A stretch of 64,000 bases of DNA from Pseudomonas vlassakiae (GCF_014269035.2 NZ_JABWRP020000004.1:62001-126000), one strand, 5' to 3'; numbered from the stretch's first letter, positions 1 through 9,306 are shown. Translations and numbers: made by a program. The notes: generated by a model not told the origin, from the letters alone.

Positions 1-241
1 GGGCGCGTATTGCACCGAGCTTCAGGCCACGCACGGCCTTGGAACTGAATTCGAGGAACAGCACCTCGTCCGACGCGCAGCCAGCCGCAACCTGCGGGTC
101 GGCGGCGCCGGTGAGGAACACGGTGGTGACCTTGTAGCCGCTGCCCTGGAACAGGCTGGCGTACTGACGGGCACAATCGAGGAACGGCCCGTCATAGCCA
201 TGGCAGAACTGCAGGATCCGCGTTTCAGAGCGGCTGGTCAT
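1..241 (-). CDS. Glycosyltransferase, N-terminal fragment (runs off window start)
   Basis: Partial gene; only the first 80 or so codons are inside the window. The protein begins MTSRSETRILQFCHGYDGPF and continues with an alternating strand/helix pattern typical of the N-terminal half of a GT-B glycosyltransferase (group 1 type), which binds the acceptor. Its ATG (239-241) lies inside the end of the upstream carbamoyltransferase gene, overlapping it by 17 bp, so the two are probably translationally coupled and act in the same surface-polysaccharide pathway. The catalytic C-terminal domain is not visible, so substrate and exact family cannot be stated. The glycosyltransferase call rests partly on known gene order in P. 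putida-group genomes and is moderate. Confidence 0.65.
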   Translation of the reverse strand, partial: MTSRSETRILQFCHGYDGPFLDCARQYASLFQGSGYKVTTVFLTGAADPQVAAGCASDEVLFLEFSSKAVRGLKLGAIRA

Positions 242-1982
242 AGGCGGCCGCGCCGTCCTTGACGACCAGGATGTCTTCCATGATCAGGTACTGCAGGTCC
301 GAGCCGAAGAACATGTTAAGGGCGTCGGTCGGCGAGCAGATCATCGGCTCGCCACGGCGGTTCAGCGAGGTGTTCAGCGACACGCCGTTGCCGGTCAGGT
401 CTTCCAGCGCCTTCATCATGTCGTAGTAGCGCGGGTTGTATTCGCGCTTGAGCACCTGGGCACGCGAGGTGCCGTCCTCGTGCACCACTTCCGGTACACG
501 GGTCTTCCACTCTTCAGCCACTTCGAAGGTGAAGGTCATGAACGGCGCCGGGTGGTCGACCTTGATCATTTGCGGGGCGACGGTGTCGAGCATCGACGGG
601 CAGAAAGGTCTCCAGCGTTCGCGGAACTTGATCTGCTCGTTGATGCGGTCGGCCACGCCCGGCACGCTCGGGCAACCGATGATCGAACGGCCACCCAGGG
701 CACGCGGACCGAACTCCATGCGGCCCTGGAACCAGGCCACCGGATTGCCATCGACCATGATCTTGGCGATACGCTGCGGCATGTCGTCGAGTTTGCGCCA
801 TTTCGGCGCGTTCGGGTGACGGGCGCAGGCAGCGATCACGTCTTCGTTGGAGTAGGAAGGGCCGAGGTAGACGTGCTCCATCTTCTCGACCGGCACGCCA
901 CGGGCGTGAGAAACGTAGGCAGCAGCACCGACAGCGGTACCCGCGTCACCGGAAGCCGGCTGGACGAACAGCTCCTTGACGTCGGAACGGGCAATGATCT
1001 TCTGGTTGAGCTTGACGTTCAGCGCGCAGCCGCCGGCGAACGCCAGCTTGCCGGTTTCACGCAGGGTGTCACCCAGGTAGTGGTCGATCATCTGCAAGGC
1101 GATCTTTTCGAACAGCGCCTGCATGCTGGCCGCGTAGTGGATGTACGGCTCGTCGGCGATATCGCCTTCACGCTTGGGCCCCAGCCATTCGATCAGCTTC
1201 GGCGAGAAGTAGAAGCCCTTGCCCTTCTCTTTATAGCGGCGCAGGCCGATGACGTTGGCGTACTCGGTATTGATCACCAGTTCGCCGTTCTCGAAGCTGG
1301 CCAGGCGGGAGAAATCGTACTTGCTGGCGTCGCCGTACGGCGCCATGCCCATGACCTTGAATTCACCGTCGAGCATCTCGAAGCCAAGGAATTCGGTGAT
1401 CGCGCCGTACAGGCCACCCAGCGAGTCCGGATCGAAGAATTCCTTGATCTTGTGGATCTTGCCGTTTTCGCCATAACCGAAGAAGGTGGTGGCGTACTCA
1501 CCCTTGCCATCGATGCCGAGGATCGCGGTCTTTTCCTTGAAGCCCGAGCAATGGTAGGCACTGGAAGCGTGAGCCAGGTGGTGTTCGACCGGTTCGATCT
1601 TGACCTTTTTCGGGTCGAAGCCCAGCTGCTCCAGGCACCAGACGATCTTCTTGCGGTAGCGCTTGTAGCGGCGGTTGCCCATCAGGATGGCGTCGAGGGC
1701 GCGGTCCGGGGCGTACCAGTAGCGCTTGGCGTAGTGCCAGCGGGCCTTGCCGAACAGGCTGATCGGGGCGAACGGAATGGCCACCACGTCAACATCGGAC
1801 GGTTTGATGCCGGCTTGTTCCAGGCAGAATTTCGCCGACTCGTAGGGCATGCGGTTCTTCGCATGCTTGTCACGCACGAAGCGCTCTTCTTCGGCGGCGG
1901 CAATCAGCTTGCCGTCAATGTACAAGGCCGCGGAAGGGTCATGGCTAAGGGCGCCGGACAGGCCAAGAATCGTCAATGCCAA
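225..1982 (-). CDS. NodU/CmcH-family carbamoyltransferase
   Basis: 585 aa. Family enzymes use carbamoyl phosphate and ATP to carbamoylate a hydroxyl of a sugar or other small molecule. The Kae1-like N-terminal domain starts at once (ALTILGLSGALSHDPSAAL) and carries the His-rich motif HHLAHASSAYH near residue 138. The C-terminal domain has the hallmark FGPRALGGRSIIG followed by the FRERWRPFCPS segment. Full length for the family. The start is a TTG codon (1980-1982), preceded by GAGG; it is chosen because the conserved strand begins directly after it and no good ATG lies upstream. It overlaps the downstream glycosyltransferase gene by 17 bp, which suggests that it modifies a cell-surface glycan. 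The substrate is not deducible from sequence. Confidence 0.9.
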   Translation of the reverse strand: MALTILGLSGALSHDPSAALYIDGKLIAAAEEERFVRDKHAKNRMPYESAKFCLEQAGIKPSDVDVVAIPFAPISLFGKARWHYAKRYWYAPDRALDAILMGNRRYKRYRKKIVWCLEQLGFDPKKVKIEPVEHHLAHASSAYHCSGFKEKTAILGIDGKGEYATTFFGYGENGKIHKIKEFFDPDSLGGLYGAITEFLGFEMLDGEFKVMGMAPYGDASKYDFSRLASFENGELVINTEYANVIGLRRYKEKGKGFYFSPKLIEWLGPKREGDIADEPYIHYAASMQALFEKIALQMIDHYLGDTLRETGKLAFAGGCALNVKLNQKIIARSDVKELFVQPASGDAGTAVGAAAYVSHARGVPVEKMEHVYLGPSYSNEDVIAACARHPNAPKWRKLDDMPQRIAKIMVDGNPVAWFQGRMEFGPRALGGRSIIGCPSVPGVADRINEQIKFRERWRPFCPSMLDTVAPQMIKVDHPAPFMTFTFEVAEEWKTRVPEVVHEDGTSRAQVLKREYNPRYYDMMKALEDLTGNGVSLNTSLNRRGEPMICSPTDALNMFFGSDLQYLIMEDILVVKDGAAAYDQPL

Positions 1983-2051
1983 GGGATTAGCCTCTTCATT
2001 CGGTAGAGATGCGCCAGCGGCCTCGTAGGCGGCTGGCGGCTAAAAGGCGAG

Positions 2052-2057
2052 ATTATA
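2052..2057 (-). promoter_or_regulatory. Candidate -10 box for the carbamoyltransferase gene
   Basis: Read on the minus strand this is a perfect TATAAT, about 70 bp upstream of the TTG start. No convincing -35 is seen at the right spacing. The leader between them contains an imperfect stem (cgccagc at 2012-2018 pairing with gctggcg at 2032-2038), which could also serve as the end of the rlmJ transcript. Confidence 0.35.
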
Positions 2058-2069
2058 ACGCAGCGCCGT

Positions 2070-2906
2070 TTATTCGGCGATCAGCCAGTCCATGCGGAAA
2101 CTGCCAGCAGTCTGCGCCAGCTCCCTGGCCAGCCAAGGCAGCAGTTCACGCAGTTCTTCTTCCAGCCCCCACGGCGGGTTGGCAATGGCCAGGCCCGAGC
2201 CGTTAAGGCCCTGCGGACTGTCCTGATGATGCACATACAGCTCGACCCGCAGCAGCTTCGGCGCGCCGGTGCTGGTCAGGTCCTGGTAGAAGCGGGTCAG
2301 CGAGCGCTGGTCCTTGATCGGGTACCAGATGGCCGCAACGGTCTGGCGCATGCGGCCGATCGCCTCTTTCATCGAGTTGGTGCAGCGCTTGAGCTCGTCA
2401 GCCTGCTCGAACGGCGGGTCGATCAGCATGATCGCGCGCTTTTCCTGCACCGGCAGCAGTGCCCGTGGCACATACCAGCCTTCGCCCAGGTGCACGACCA
2501 CACGCGGGTCCTTCTTCATGTTCTCTTTGAGCAGCGGCCCGTCTTCCGGGTGCTTCTCGTTGAGCAGTGCACGGTCCTGCTCGCGCATCAGGCGACGCGC
2601 CAGCTCGGGCGAACCTGGGTAGTAGCGCAGTTCACCATTGGCATTCAGCCGCTTGATGATGCGCAGGTAGTCCGCCGCCATGGCCGGCAGGTCATCACGG
2701 TTCCACAGGCGGGCGACGCCCTCCAGGTATTCACCGGTGCGGGTGGCCTGATCGCCTTGCAGGTCGTACAGACCAAGACCGGCGTGGGTGTCAATGTAGG
2801 CGAACGGCTGCTCCTTGCGCGACATCAGGGCGATGAGGCGGGTCAGCACGATATGTTTGAGGACGTCGGCATGGTTGCCGGCGTGGAAGGCGTGACGATA
2901 GTTCAT
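2070..2906 (-). CDS. rlmJ: 23S rRNA (adenine(2030)-N6)-methyltransferase RlmJ
   Basis: 278 aa, full length for the RlmJ (YhiR) family. It methylates N6 of A2030 in 23S rRNA using S-adenosylmethionine. The N-terminus MNYRHAFHAGNHADVLKH is the strongly conserved RlmJ signature, and the catalytic N6-methyltransferase motif IV appears as IDPPFEQ near residue 163 (DPPF variant of DPPY). The ATG at 2904-2906 has AGGAG upstream. It is a single gene, reading toward the carbamoyltransferase gene 87 bp away. No oddities seen. Confidence 0.95.
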   Translation of the reverse strand: MNYRHAFHAGNHADVLKHIVLTRLIALMSRKEQPFAYIDTHAGLGLYDLQGDQATRTGEYLEGVARLWNRDDLPAMAADYLRIIKRLNANGELRYYPGSPELARRLMREQDRALLNEKHPEDGPLLKENMKKDPRVVVHLGEGWYVPRALLPVQEKRAIMLIDPPFEQADELKRCTNSMKEAIGRMRQTVAAIWYPIKDQRSLTRFYQDLTSTGAPKLLRVELYVHHQDSPQGLNGSGLAIANPPWGLEEELRELLPWLARELAQTAGSFRMDWLIAE

Positions 2907-3086
2907 GGCAACTCCTGCGGGGCTGGCAAGTTTACCTTGTCAGACTGCCGCCGTCAGGTGCGACAGCCGATCGGCACCCTGCACACCCCTGACCGCCAGA
3001 GCCATGCGGCCTGAGGAATACCTTCCCGATTTTTCCAGGCCTGCCACGGATCGACAATCGCGGCTCCACCCAACCGAGTAAAGCGC

Positions 3087-3344
3087 ATGAAAGCTTCCAT
3101 TGAACTCGATAGCACTGCGACACCCACCCTGAAAGGCAAGCTCGGCGTCATGAATGCGCCGTACACCGCCGTTGTCGAACTGACCCGGCCCGATGGCAGT
3201 ATCGTCACCCTGGTCGTACCCAGCTCCGACACCGATGCCTGGGCCGTCAGCCTGGACGGATACGCTGCCGGAAACTACGACGCCGCGATTCGCCCACGAA
3301 ATGGCATGGCGTTCGAAGGCACTCGCCTGGCGTTCTCGCTGTAA
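3087..3344 (+). CDS. Small conserved-looking protein, unknown function
   Basis: 85 aa; not recognised. No signal peptide, membrane segment or metal motif is evident. The sequence alternates hydrophobic and polar residues with many Gly/Asp/Thr turns (VVELTRPDGSIVTLVVPSSD), suggesting a small all-beta fold. The ribosome binding site is weak (GAG 10 nt upstream of the ATG). Its reality is supported by good Pseudomonas-like third-position GC bias and by a strong hairpin starting 15 bp after its stop codon. It stands alone between rlmJ (divergent) and putP (convergent). Confidence 0.6.
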   Translation: MKASIELDSTATPTLKGKLGVMNAPYTAVVELTRPDGSIVTLVVPSSDTDAWAVSLDGYAAGNYDAAIRPRNGMAFEGTRLAFSL

Positions 3345-3359
3345 CCTGCCCTGGCTGAA

Positions 3360-3404
3360 AACGCGAACGGCCCGAACAACATGGTTGTTCGGGCCGTTCG
3401 CGTT
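3360..3404. terminator. Bidirectional terminator hairpin between the 85-aa gene and putP
   Basis: Perfect 21-bp inverted repeat (3360-3380 and 3384-3404) with a 3-nt loop (atg). It sits between convergent genes, 65 bp past the putP stop. A-tract and T-tract flanks are short, so it is a long stable stem rather than a textbook U-tailed terminator. Confidence 0.75.
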
Positions 3405-3469
3405 TGCAGGACGATGACTGACGACTCGCTATCGGCACTCAGCCCCCGCCAAACCAGCGGAGATTTGCC

Positions 3470-4948
3470 TTACTTGTCAGCGTGGTACGCCGCATCAGCG
3501 GTTTCGAAGCGCTGCACCATCGCCTGCGACGGGCTGCCCAGCTTGCTCACCAGAACGATGGCGATGCTGGCAAACAGGAAGCCTGGGATGATTTCGTACA
3601 GGCCGAGCGTGTCGAAGTTCTTCCACAGGATCACGGTCAGCGCACCCACCACGATACCCGCCAGCGCGCCGTTACGGGTCATGCCTTTCCACAGGACAGA
3701 GATCAGCACTACCGGGCCGAAGGCGGCACCGAAGCCGGCCCAGGCGTAAGCCACCAGGCCCAGCACGCGGTTTTCCGGGTTGGCCGCCATGGCAATGGCG
3801 ATCAGGGCCACGGCCAGCACCATCAGGCGGCCGACCCACACCAGCTCACCCTGCGAAGCGTTCTTGCGCAGGAAGGCCTTGTAGAAGTCTTCGGTGAGGG
3901 CGCTGGAGCAGACCAGCAGCTGGCAGCTCAGGGTGCTCATCACCGCCGCCAGGATGGCCGACAGCAGCACACCGGCGATCCACGGGTTGAACAGGATCTT
4001 GGCCAGCTCGATGAATACGCGCTCATGGTTCTCGGTGACCGGGCCCGCCAGTTCAGGGTGCGCCGAGAAGTAGGCGATGCCGAAGAAGCCCACGGCGCAG
4101 GTACCCGCCAGGCACAGGATCATCCAGGTCATGGAGATGCGACGGGCGTTGGCGATCGACTTCACCGAGTCGGCGGCCATGAAGCGCGCCAGGATGTGCG
4201 GCTGGCCGAAGTAGCCCAGGCCCCAGCCCATCAGCGAGATGATGCCAACGAAGGTGGCGCCTTTGAGCATGTCGAAGTTGGCCGGGTTCTGCGCTTCGAT
4301 GGCCAGGAAGGTGGTATCGAAGCCTCCCGTGGAGATCAACACGATCACGGGCGTGAGGATCAGCGCGAAGATCATCAGCGAGGCCTGCACGGTGTCGGTC
4401 CAGCTCACCGCCAGGAAGCCACCGACGAAGGTGTAGGCGATGGTCGCCGCGGCACCGGCCCACAGGGCAGTCTCGTACGGCATGCCGAAGGTGCTTTCGA
4501 ACAGACGAGCACCGGCAACGATGCCGGAGGCGCAATAGATGGTGAAGAACACCAGGATCACAATCGCCGAGATGATCCGCAGCAAGCCACTTTGGTCTTC
4601 GAAGCGGCTGGAGAAGTAGTCCGGCAGGGTCAGCGCATCGCCATTGTGCTCGGTCTGCACACGCAGGCGGCCAGCGACGAACAGCCAGTTCAGGTAGGCG
4701 CCTACGGTCAGGCCGATGGCAATCCAGGCCTCGGAAAGGCCGGAGAAGTAGATGGCGCCCGGCAGCCCCATGAGCAGCCAGCCGCTCATGTCGGAAGCAC
4801 CGGCAGAGAGCGCAGTGACCACACTTCCCAGGCTGCGACCGCCGAGGATGTAGTCGGAAAGGTTGTTGGTGGAGCGATAGGCCGCGAAACCGATCAGCAC
4901 CATTGCCGCGATGTAGATCACGAAGGTGATCGTTAGTGGATTGCCCAT
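3470..4948 (-). CDS. putP: Sodium/proline symporter PutP
   Basis: 492 aa, normal for the family. An inner-membrane SSS-family transporter importing L-proline with Na+. It has about 13 hydrophobic helices; helix 1 begins at residue 6 (LTITFVIYIAAMVLIGFAAY) and is followed by the conserved LGGRSLG and LSAGASDMSGWLLMGLPGA segments of transmembrane helix 2, which contribute to Na+ and proline binding. It is divergent from putA, with which it shares the 357-bp intergenic region that carries seven GTTGCA motifs, so the pair is expected to be repressed together by PutA when proline is absent. Confidence 0.95.
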   Translation of the reverse strand: MGNPLTITFVIYIAAMVLIGFAAYRSTNNLSDYILGGRSLGSVVTALSAGASDMSGWLLMGLPGAIYFSGLSEAWIAIGLTVGAYLNWLFVAGRLRVQTEHNGDALTLPDYFSSRFEDQSGLLRIISAIVILVFFTIYCASGIVAGARLFESTFGMPYETALWAGAAATIAYTFVGGFLAVSWTDTVQASLMIFALILTPVIVLISTGGFDTTFLAIEAQNPANFDMLKGATFVGIISLMGWGLGYFGQPHILARFMAADSVKSIANARRISMTWMILCLAGTCAVGFFGIAYFSAHPELAGPVTENHERVFIELAKILFNPWIAGVLLSAILAAVMSTLSCQLLVCSSALTEDFYKAFLRKNASQGELVWVGRLMVLAVALIAIAMAANPENRVLGLVAYAWAGFGAAFGPVVLISVLWKGMTRNGALAGIVVGALTVILWKNFDTLGLYEIIPGFLFASIAIVLVSKLGSPSQAMVQRFETADAAYHADK

Positions 4949-5305
4949 GCATGTGCCCTGGCGTTTGTTTTTATCTCATGCGCAACCTTCTTGACGACGG
5001 TTGCACCCAGGCGGCGAATGCTATGCAACAACGCAAATGCGGTGCAACCATTTTTCATTTGCAAGTTGCACCCACTCGTGCACTTTCGGAAAAATCCTGT
5101 TTCTTGCTTCTTTTTGGAGCAAAAAGGGGCTTTGTCATAAGAAAATGCACTGTGATGGGTTCTTTTTGGCCTGTAGGAAATCTCGCCAGACGAGTTGCAC
5201 CTTTTCCTCGAAAAAATGGGGTTGCACCTGGTTGCACCCAAAATCGCCTACGGCTAATCTTGGCGCAGCTTAAGCCACACCCGTGGCAATAACGAGGATA
5301 AGAAA
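4949..5305. promoter_or_regulatory. putP-putA divergent control region with seven GTTGCA operator motifs
   Basis: Non-coding and visibly AT-richer than its surroundings. It contains exact GTTGCA hexamers (either strand) at 5000-5005, 5024-5029, 5043-5048, 5065-5070, 5194-5199, 5221-5226 and 5231-5236, plus a near match at 4981-4986. GTTGCA is the established core bound by the ribbon-helix-helix domain of enteric PutA. The motifs fall in two clusters, four nearer putP and three just upstream of putA, as if each promoter had its own operators. Between them is a motif-free AT-rich stretch of about 120 bp. Confidence 0.85.
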
Positions 5306-8300
5306 TTGGCGACGACCACCCTTGGGGTCAAACTTGATGACCCGACCCGTGAGCGACTCAAAGCAGCTGCGCAGTCCATCGACCGCACGCCGCACTGGTT
5401 GATCAAGCAAGCGATCTTCAATTACCTGGAGAAGCTCGAGGGTGGCGCCACCCTGACCGAACTCAACGGTCACGCCAACAACCTGGCCGATGACGCTGGC
5501 GAAGTCCAGCCAGAGCACAGCCACCAGTGCTTCCTCGAATTTGCCGAGAGCATTCTGCCGCAGTCGGTGCTGCGCTCGGCGATCACCGCCGCCTACCGCC
5601 GCCCCGAGCAGGAAGTCGTGCCGATGCTGCTGGAACAGGCGCGCCTGAGCGCCCCGCTGGCCGAAGCCACCAACAAGCTCGCTGCAGGTATCGCCGAAAA
5701 GCTGCGAAACCAGAAGAGTGCTGGCGGCCGTGCCGGCATCGTTCAGGGCCTGCTGCAAGAGTTTTCCCTGTCTTCCCAGGAAGGCGTCGCCCTGATGTGC
5801 CTGGCCGAAGCCCTGCTGCGCATCCCTGACAAAGGCACCCGCGACGCCCTGATCCGCGACAAGATCAGCAACGGCAACTGGCAGCCGCACCTCGGCAACA
5901 GCCCGTCGCTGTTCGTCAACGCAGCCACCTGGGGCCTGCTGCTGACCGGCAAGCTGGTCTCCACCCATAATGAAGCCGGCCTTACCTCCTCGCTCACCCG
6001 CATTATCGGCAAGAGCGGCGAGCCGATGATCCGCAAGGGTGTCGACATGGCCATGCGCCTGATGGGCGAGCAGTTCGTCACTGGCGAAACCATCGCAGAG
6101 GCCCTGGCCAACGCCAGCCGCTTCGAAGCCAAAGGCTTCCGTTATTCCTACGACATGCTCGGCGAAGCCGCACTGACCGAGCACGATGCACAGAAGTACC
6201 TGGCTTCCTACGAGCAGGCGATTCACTCGATCGGCAAGGCCTCCCATGGCCGCGGCATCTATGAGGGCCCAGGCATCTCGATCAAGCTGTCGGCGCTCCA
6301 CCCACGCTACAGCCGCGCCCAGTACGAGCGCGTGATGGAAGAACTGTACCCGCGCCTGCTGTCGCTGACCCTGCTGGCCAAGCAATATGACATCGGCCTG
6401 AACATCGACGCCGAAGAGGCCGACCGCCTCGAGCTGTCCCTCGACCTGCTCGAGCGCCTGTGCTTCGAGCCGGCCTTGGCGGGATGGAACGGTATCGGCT
6501 TCGTCATCCAGGCCTACCAGAAGCGCTGCCCGTACGTGATCGACTATGTCATCGACCTGGCCAAGCGCAGCCGCCACCGCCTGATGATCCGCCTGGTGAA
6601 AGGCGCCTACTGGGACAGCGAGATCAAGCGTGCCCAGGTCGAAGGCCTGGAAGGCTACCCGGTCTACACCCGCAAGGTTTACACCGACGTGTCCTACGTC
6701 GCCTGCGCCCGCAAGCTGCTGGCCGTACCGGAAGCCATCTACCCGCAGTTCGCCACCCACAACGCGCACACGCTGTCGGCCATCTACCACATCGCTGGCC
6801 AGAACTATTACCCGGGTCAGTACGAATTCCAGTGCCTGCACGGCATGGGCGAGCCGCTCTACGAACAGGTCGTAGGCAAGGTCGCCGACGGCAAGCTGAA
6901 CCGTCCGTGCCGCGTGTACGCGCCAGTCGGCACCCATGAAACCCTGCTGGCCTACCTGGTCCGCCGTCTGCTGGAAAACGGCGCCAACACCTCGTTCGTC
7001 AACCGCATCGCCGACCACTCGATTTCCATCCAGGAACTGGTCGCCGACCCGGTCGCCAGCATCGAACGCATGGGCACCCAGGAAGGCAGCATCGGCCTGC
7101 CACACCCACGCATCCCGCTGCCGCGTGAGCTGTATGGCAGCGAGCGCGCCAATTCGGCCGGCATCGACATGGCCAACGAACACCGCCTGGCGTCGCTGTC
7201 CTGCGCCATGCTGGCCACTGCCAACAATGATTGGAAAGCCACGCCGATGCTGGCCTGCACCGCCAGCGAAGCCGCTGCCGTGCCGGTCCTGAACCCGGCA
7301 GACCACCGTGACGTGGTCGGTCACGTGCAGGAAGCCACCGTTGCCGATGTCGACAATGCCATTCAGTGCGCGCTGAACGCTGCCCCTATCTGGCAAGCCA
7401 CCCCGCCTGCCGAGCGTGCCGCGATCCTTGAGCGCACCGCCGACCTGATGGAAGCAGAGATCCAGCCGTTGATGGGCCTGCTCATCCGCGAGGCTGGCAA
7501 GACCTTTGCCAACGCCATCGCTGAAGTGCGCGAAGCCGTGGACTTCCTGCGCTACTACGCCGTACAGGCACGCAACGACTTCAGCAATGACGCCCACCGC
7601 CCGCTGGGCCCGGTGGTGTGCATCAGCCCGTGGAACTTCCCGCTGGCGATCTTCACCGGCCAGGTTGCCGCTGCCCTGGCGGCCGGCAACCCGGTACTGG
7701 CCAAACCTGCCGAACAGACCCCACTGATCGCCGCCCAGGCCGTGCGCCTGCTGCTGGAGGCCGGTATTCCGGAAGGGGTGCTGCAACTGCTGCCAGGCCG
7801 CGGCGAAACCGTCGGTGCCGGCCTGGTCGGTGACGAGCGCGTCAAAGGCGTGATGTTCACCGGCTCCACCGAAGTCGCCCGCCTGCTCCAGCGCAATGTC
7901 GCTGGCCGCCTGGACAACCAGGGCCGGCCGATCCCGCTGATCGCCGAAACCGGCGGCCAGAACGCCATGATCGTCGACTCCTCGGCACTGACCGAGCAGG
8001 TGGTGATCGACGTGGTGTCCTCGGCCTTCGACAGCGCCGGCCAGCGTTGCTCGGCACTGCGCGTACTGTGCCTGCAGGAAGACTCCGCCGACCGCGTGAT
8101 CGAGATGCTCAAGGGCGCCATGGCCGAAAGCCGCCTGGGCTGCCCGGACCGCCTGGCCGTGGACATCGGCCCGGTGATCGACGCCGAAGCCAAGGCCGGT
8201 ATCGAGAAGCATATCCAGGGCATGCGCGAGAAAGGCCGCGCGGTCTATCAAGTCGCAATCGCCGACGTGGCCGAGATCAAGCGTGGCACCTTCGTCATGC

Positions 8301-9259
8301 CAACCCTGATCGAACTGGACAGTTTCGACGAACTGAAACGTGAAATCTTTGGCCCGGTGCTGCACGTTGTGCGCTACAACCGCCGCAATCTGGACCAGCT
8401 GATCGAGCAGATCAACGCGTCCGGCTACGGCCTGACCCTCGGCGTGCACACCCGCATCGACGAGACCATCGCCAAGGTGGTGGAGACTGCCAACGCCGGC
8501 AACATGTACGTCAACCGCAACATCGTTGGCGCCGTGGTGGGTGTGCAGCCGTTCGGTGGTGAAGGCCTGTCCGGCACCGGCCCGAAAGCCGGCGGCCCGC
8601 TGTACCTGTACCGTCTGCTGTCGACCCGCCCGGCCGACGCCATTGGCCGCCACTTCCAGCTGCAGGATGGCGAAGTCCAGCCGGACCGTACCCTGCACGA
8701 CCAGCTGATCAAGCCGCTGCACGCGCTCAAGGCCTGGGCCGAGAGCAACCAGCACGCCGACCTGGCCGCCCTGTGCAGCCAGTTCGCCGGCCAGTCGCAG
8801 AGCGGCATCGCCCGCTTGCTGCCAGGCCCGACCGGTGAGCGCAACACCTATACCATCCTGCCGCGCGAGCACGTGCTGTGCCTGGCGGACAACGAGGCCG
8901 ACCTGCTGGCACAGTTCGCTGCCGTGCTGGCAGTGGGCAGCTCGGCGGTGTGGGCTGACAGCGAGCCAGGCAAGACCCTGCGCGGCCGCCTGCCGCGGGA
9001 GCTGCAGGCCAAGGTCAAGCTGGTGGCGGACTGGAGCAAGGATGAAGTGGCGTTCGACGCCGTGATCCACCATGGCGACTCGGACCAGCTGCGCGGCGTA
9101 TGCCAGCAGGTGGCCAAGCGCGCTGGCGCGATCGTCGGTGTGCACGGGCTGTCCAGCGGCGACCACCAGATTGCGCTGGAGCGCCTGGTGATCGAGCGGG
9201 CGGTGAGTGTGAATACGGCGGCTGCGGGCGGTAATGCCAGCCTGATGACCATTGGCTGA
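5306..9259 (+). CDS. putA: Trifunctional PutA: repressor, proline dehydrogenase, P5C dehydrogenase
   Basis: 1317 aa, the size of trifunctional PutA proteins. It oxidises L-proline to glutamate in two steps (FAD-dependent proline dehydrogenase, then NAD+-dependent P5C dehydrogenase) and represses the put genes. Residues 1-47 form a ribbon-helix-helix DNA-binding domain (TTTLGVKLDDPTRERLKAAA). The proline dehydrogenase barrel covers about 230-580 (GPGISIKLSALHPRY; YWDSEIKRAQVEG). The aldehyde dehydrogenase domain covers about 650-1110, with general base Glu881 (AETGGQN) and nucleophile Cys915 (GQRCSAL). A C-terminal domain of about 200 residues follows. The start is TTG at 5306 behind GAGGA, required to keep the RHH strand. 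The intact RHH domain and the operator array beside it support autoregulation. Confidence 0.97.
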   Translation: MATTTLGVKLDDPTRERLKAAAQSIDRTPHWLIKQAIFNYLEKLEGGATLTELNGHANNLADDAGEVQPEHSHQCFLEFAESILPQSVLRSAITAAYRRPEQEVVPMLLEQARLSAPLAEATNKLAAGIAEKLRNQKSAGGRAGIVQGLLQEFSLSSQEGVALMCLAEALLRIPDKGTRDALIRDKISNGNWQPHLGNSPSLFVNAATWGLLLTGKLVSTHNEAGLTSSLTRIIGKSGEPMIRKGVDMAMRLMGEQFVTGETIAEALANASRFEAKGFRYSYDMLGEAALTEHDAQKYLASYEQAIHSIGKASHGRGIYEGPGISIKLSALHPRYSRAQYERVMEELYPRLLSLTLLAKQYDIGLNIDAEEADRLELSLDLLERLCFEPALAGWNGIGFVIQAYQKRCPYVIDYVIDLAKRSRHRLMIRLVKGAYWDSEIKRAQVEGLEGYPVYTRKVYTDVSYVACARKLLAVPEAIYPQFATHNAHTLSAIYHIAGQNYYPGQYEFQCLHGMGEPLYEQVVGKVADGKLNRPCRVYAPVGTHETLLAYLVRRLLENGANTSFVNRIADHSISIQELVADPVASIERMGTQEGSIGLPHPRIPLPRELYGSERANSAGIDMANEHRLASLSCAMLATANNDWKATPMLACTASEAAAVPVLNPADHRDVVGHVQEATVADVDNAIQCALNAAPIWQATPPAERAAILERTADLMEAEIQPLMGLLIREAGKTFANAIAEVREAVDFLRYYAVQARNDFSNDAHRPLGPVVCISPWNFPLAIFTGQVAAALAAGNPVLAKPAEQTPLIAAQAVRLLLEAGIPEGVLQLLPGRGETVGAGLVGDERVKGVMFTGSTEVARLLQRNVAGRLDNQGRPIPLIAETGGQNAMIVDSSALTEQVVIDVVSSAFDSAGQRCSALRVLCLQEDSADRVIEMLKGAMAESRLGCPDRLAVDIGPVIDAEAKAGIEKHIQGMREKGRAVYQVAIADVAEIKRGTFVMPTLIELDSFDELKREIFGPVLHVVRYNRRNLDQLIEQINASGYGLTLGVHTRIDETIAKVVETANAGNMYVNRNIVGAVVGVQPFGGEGLSGTGPKAGGPLYLYRLLSTRPADAIGRHFQLQDGEVQPDRTLHDQLIKPLHALKAWAESNQHADLAALCSQFAGQSQSGIARLLPGPTGERNTYTILPREHVLCLADNEADLLAQFAAVLAVGSSAVWADSEPGKTLRGRLPRELQAKVKLVADWSKDEVAFDAVIHHGDSDQLRGVCQQVAKRAGAIVGVHGLSSGDHQIALERLVIERAVSVNTAAAGGNASLMTIG

Positions 9260-9282
9260 CGCCAGGGGTTGTTGATGAAAAA

Positions 9283-9306
9283 GGAGAGCTTCGGCTCTCC
9301 TTTTTT
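9283..9306 (+). terminator. Rho-independent terminator after putA
   Basis: Stem ggagagc/gctctcc (9283-9289, 9294-9300), TTCG tetraloop, then six T. It begins 23 bp after the putA stop. Confidence 0.95.

Noticed and set aside
480..2006. 508-codon open frame opposite the carbamoyltransferase; also 3482-4936 opposite putP, 29646-31832 opposite tkt and 42930-44378 opposite ahcY
   Set aside because: All lie antisense to well-recognised genes and translate to low-information Gly/Asp/His/Val-rich sequence typical of antisense frames in GC-rich DNA.
5270..9166. 1298-codon open frame on the minus strand opposite putA
   Set aside because: A mirror of the GC-biased codons of putA. The translation is repetitive in composition (Gly, Gln, His, Val rich), has no recognisable domain and no ribosome site, while putA matches its family over its full length.
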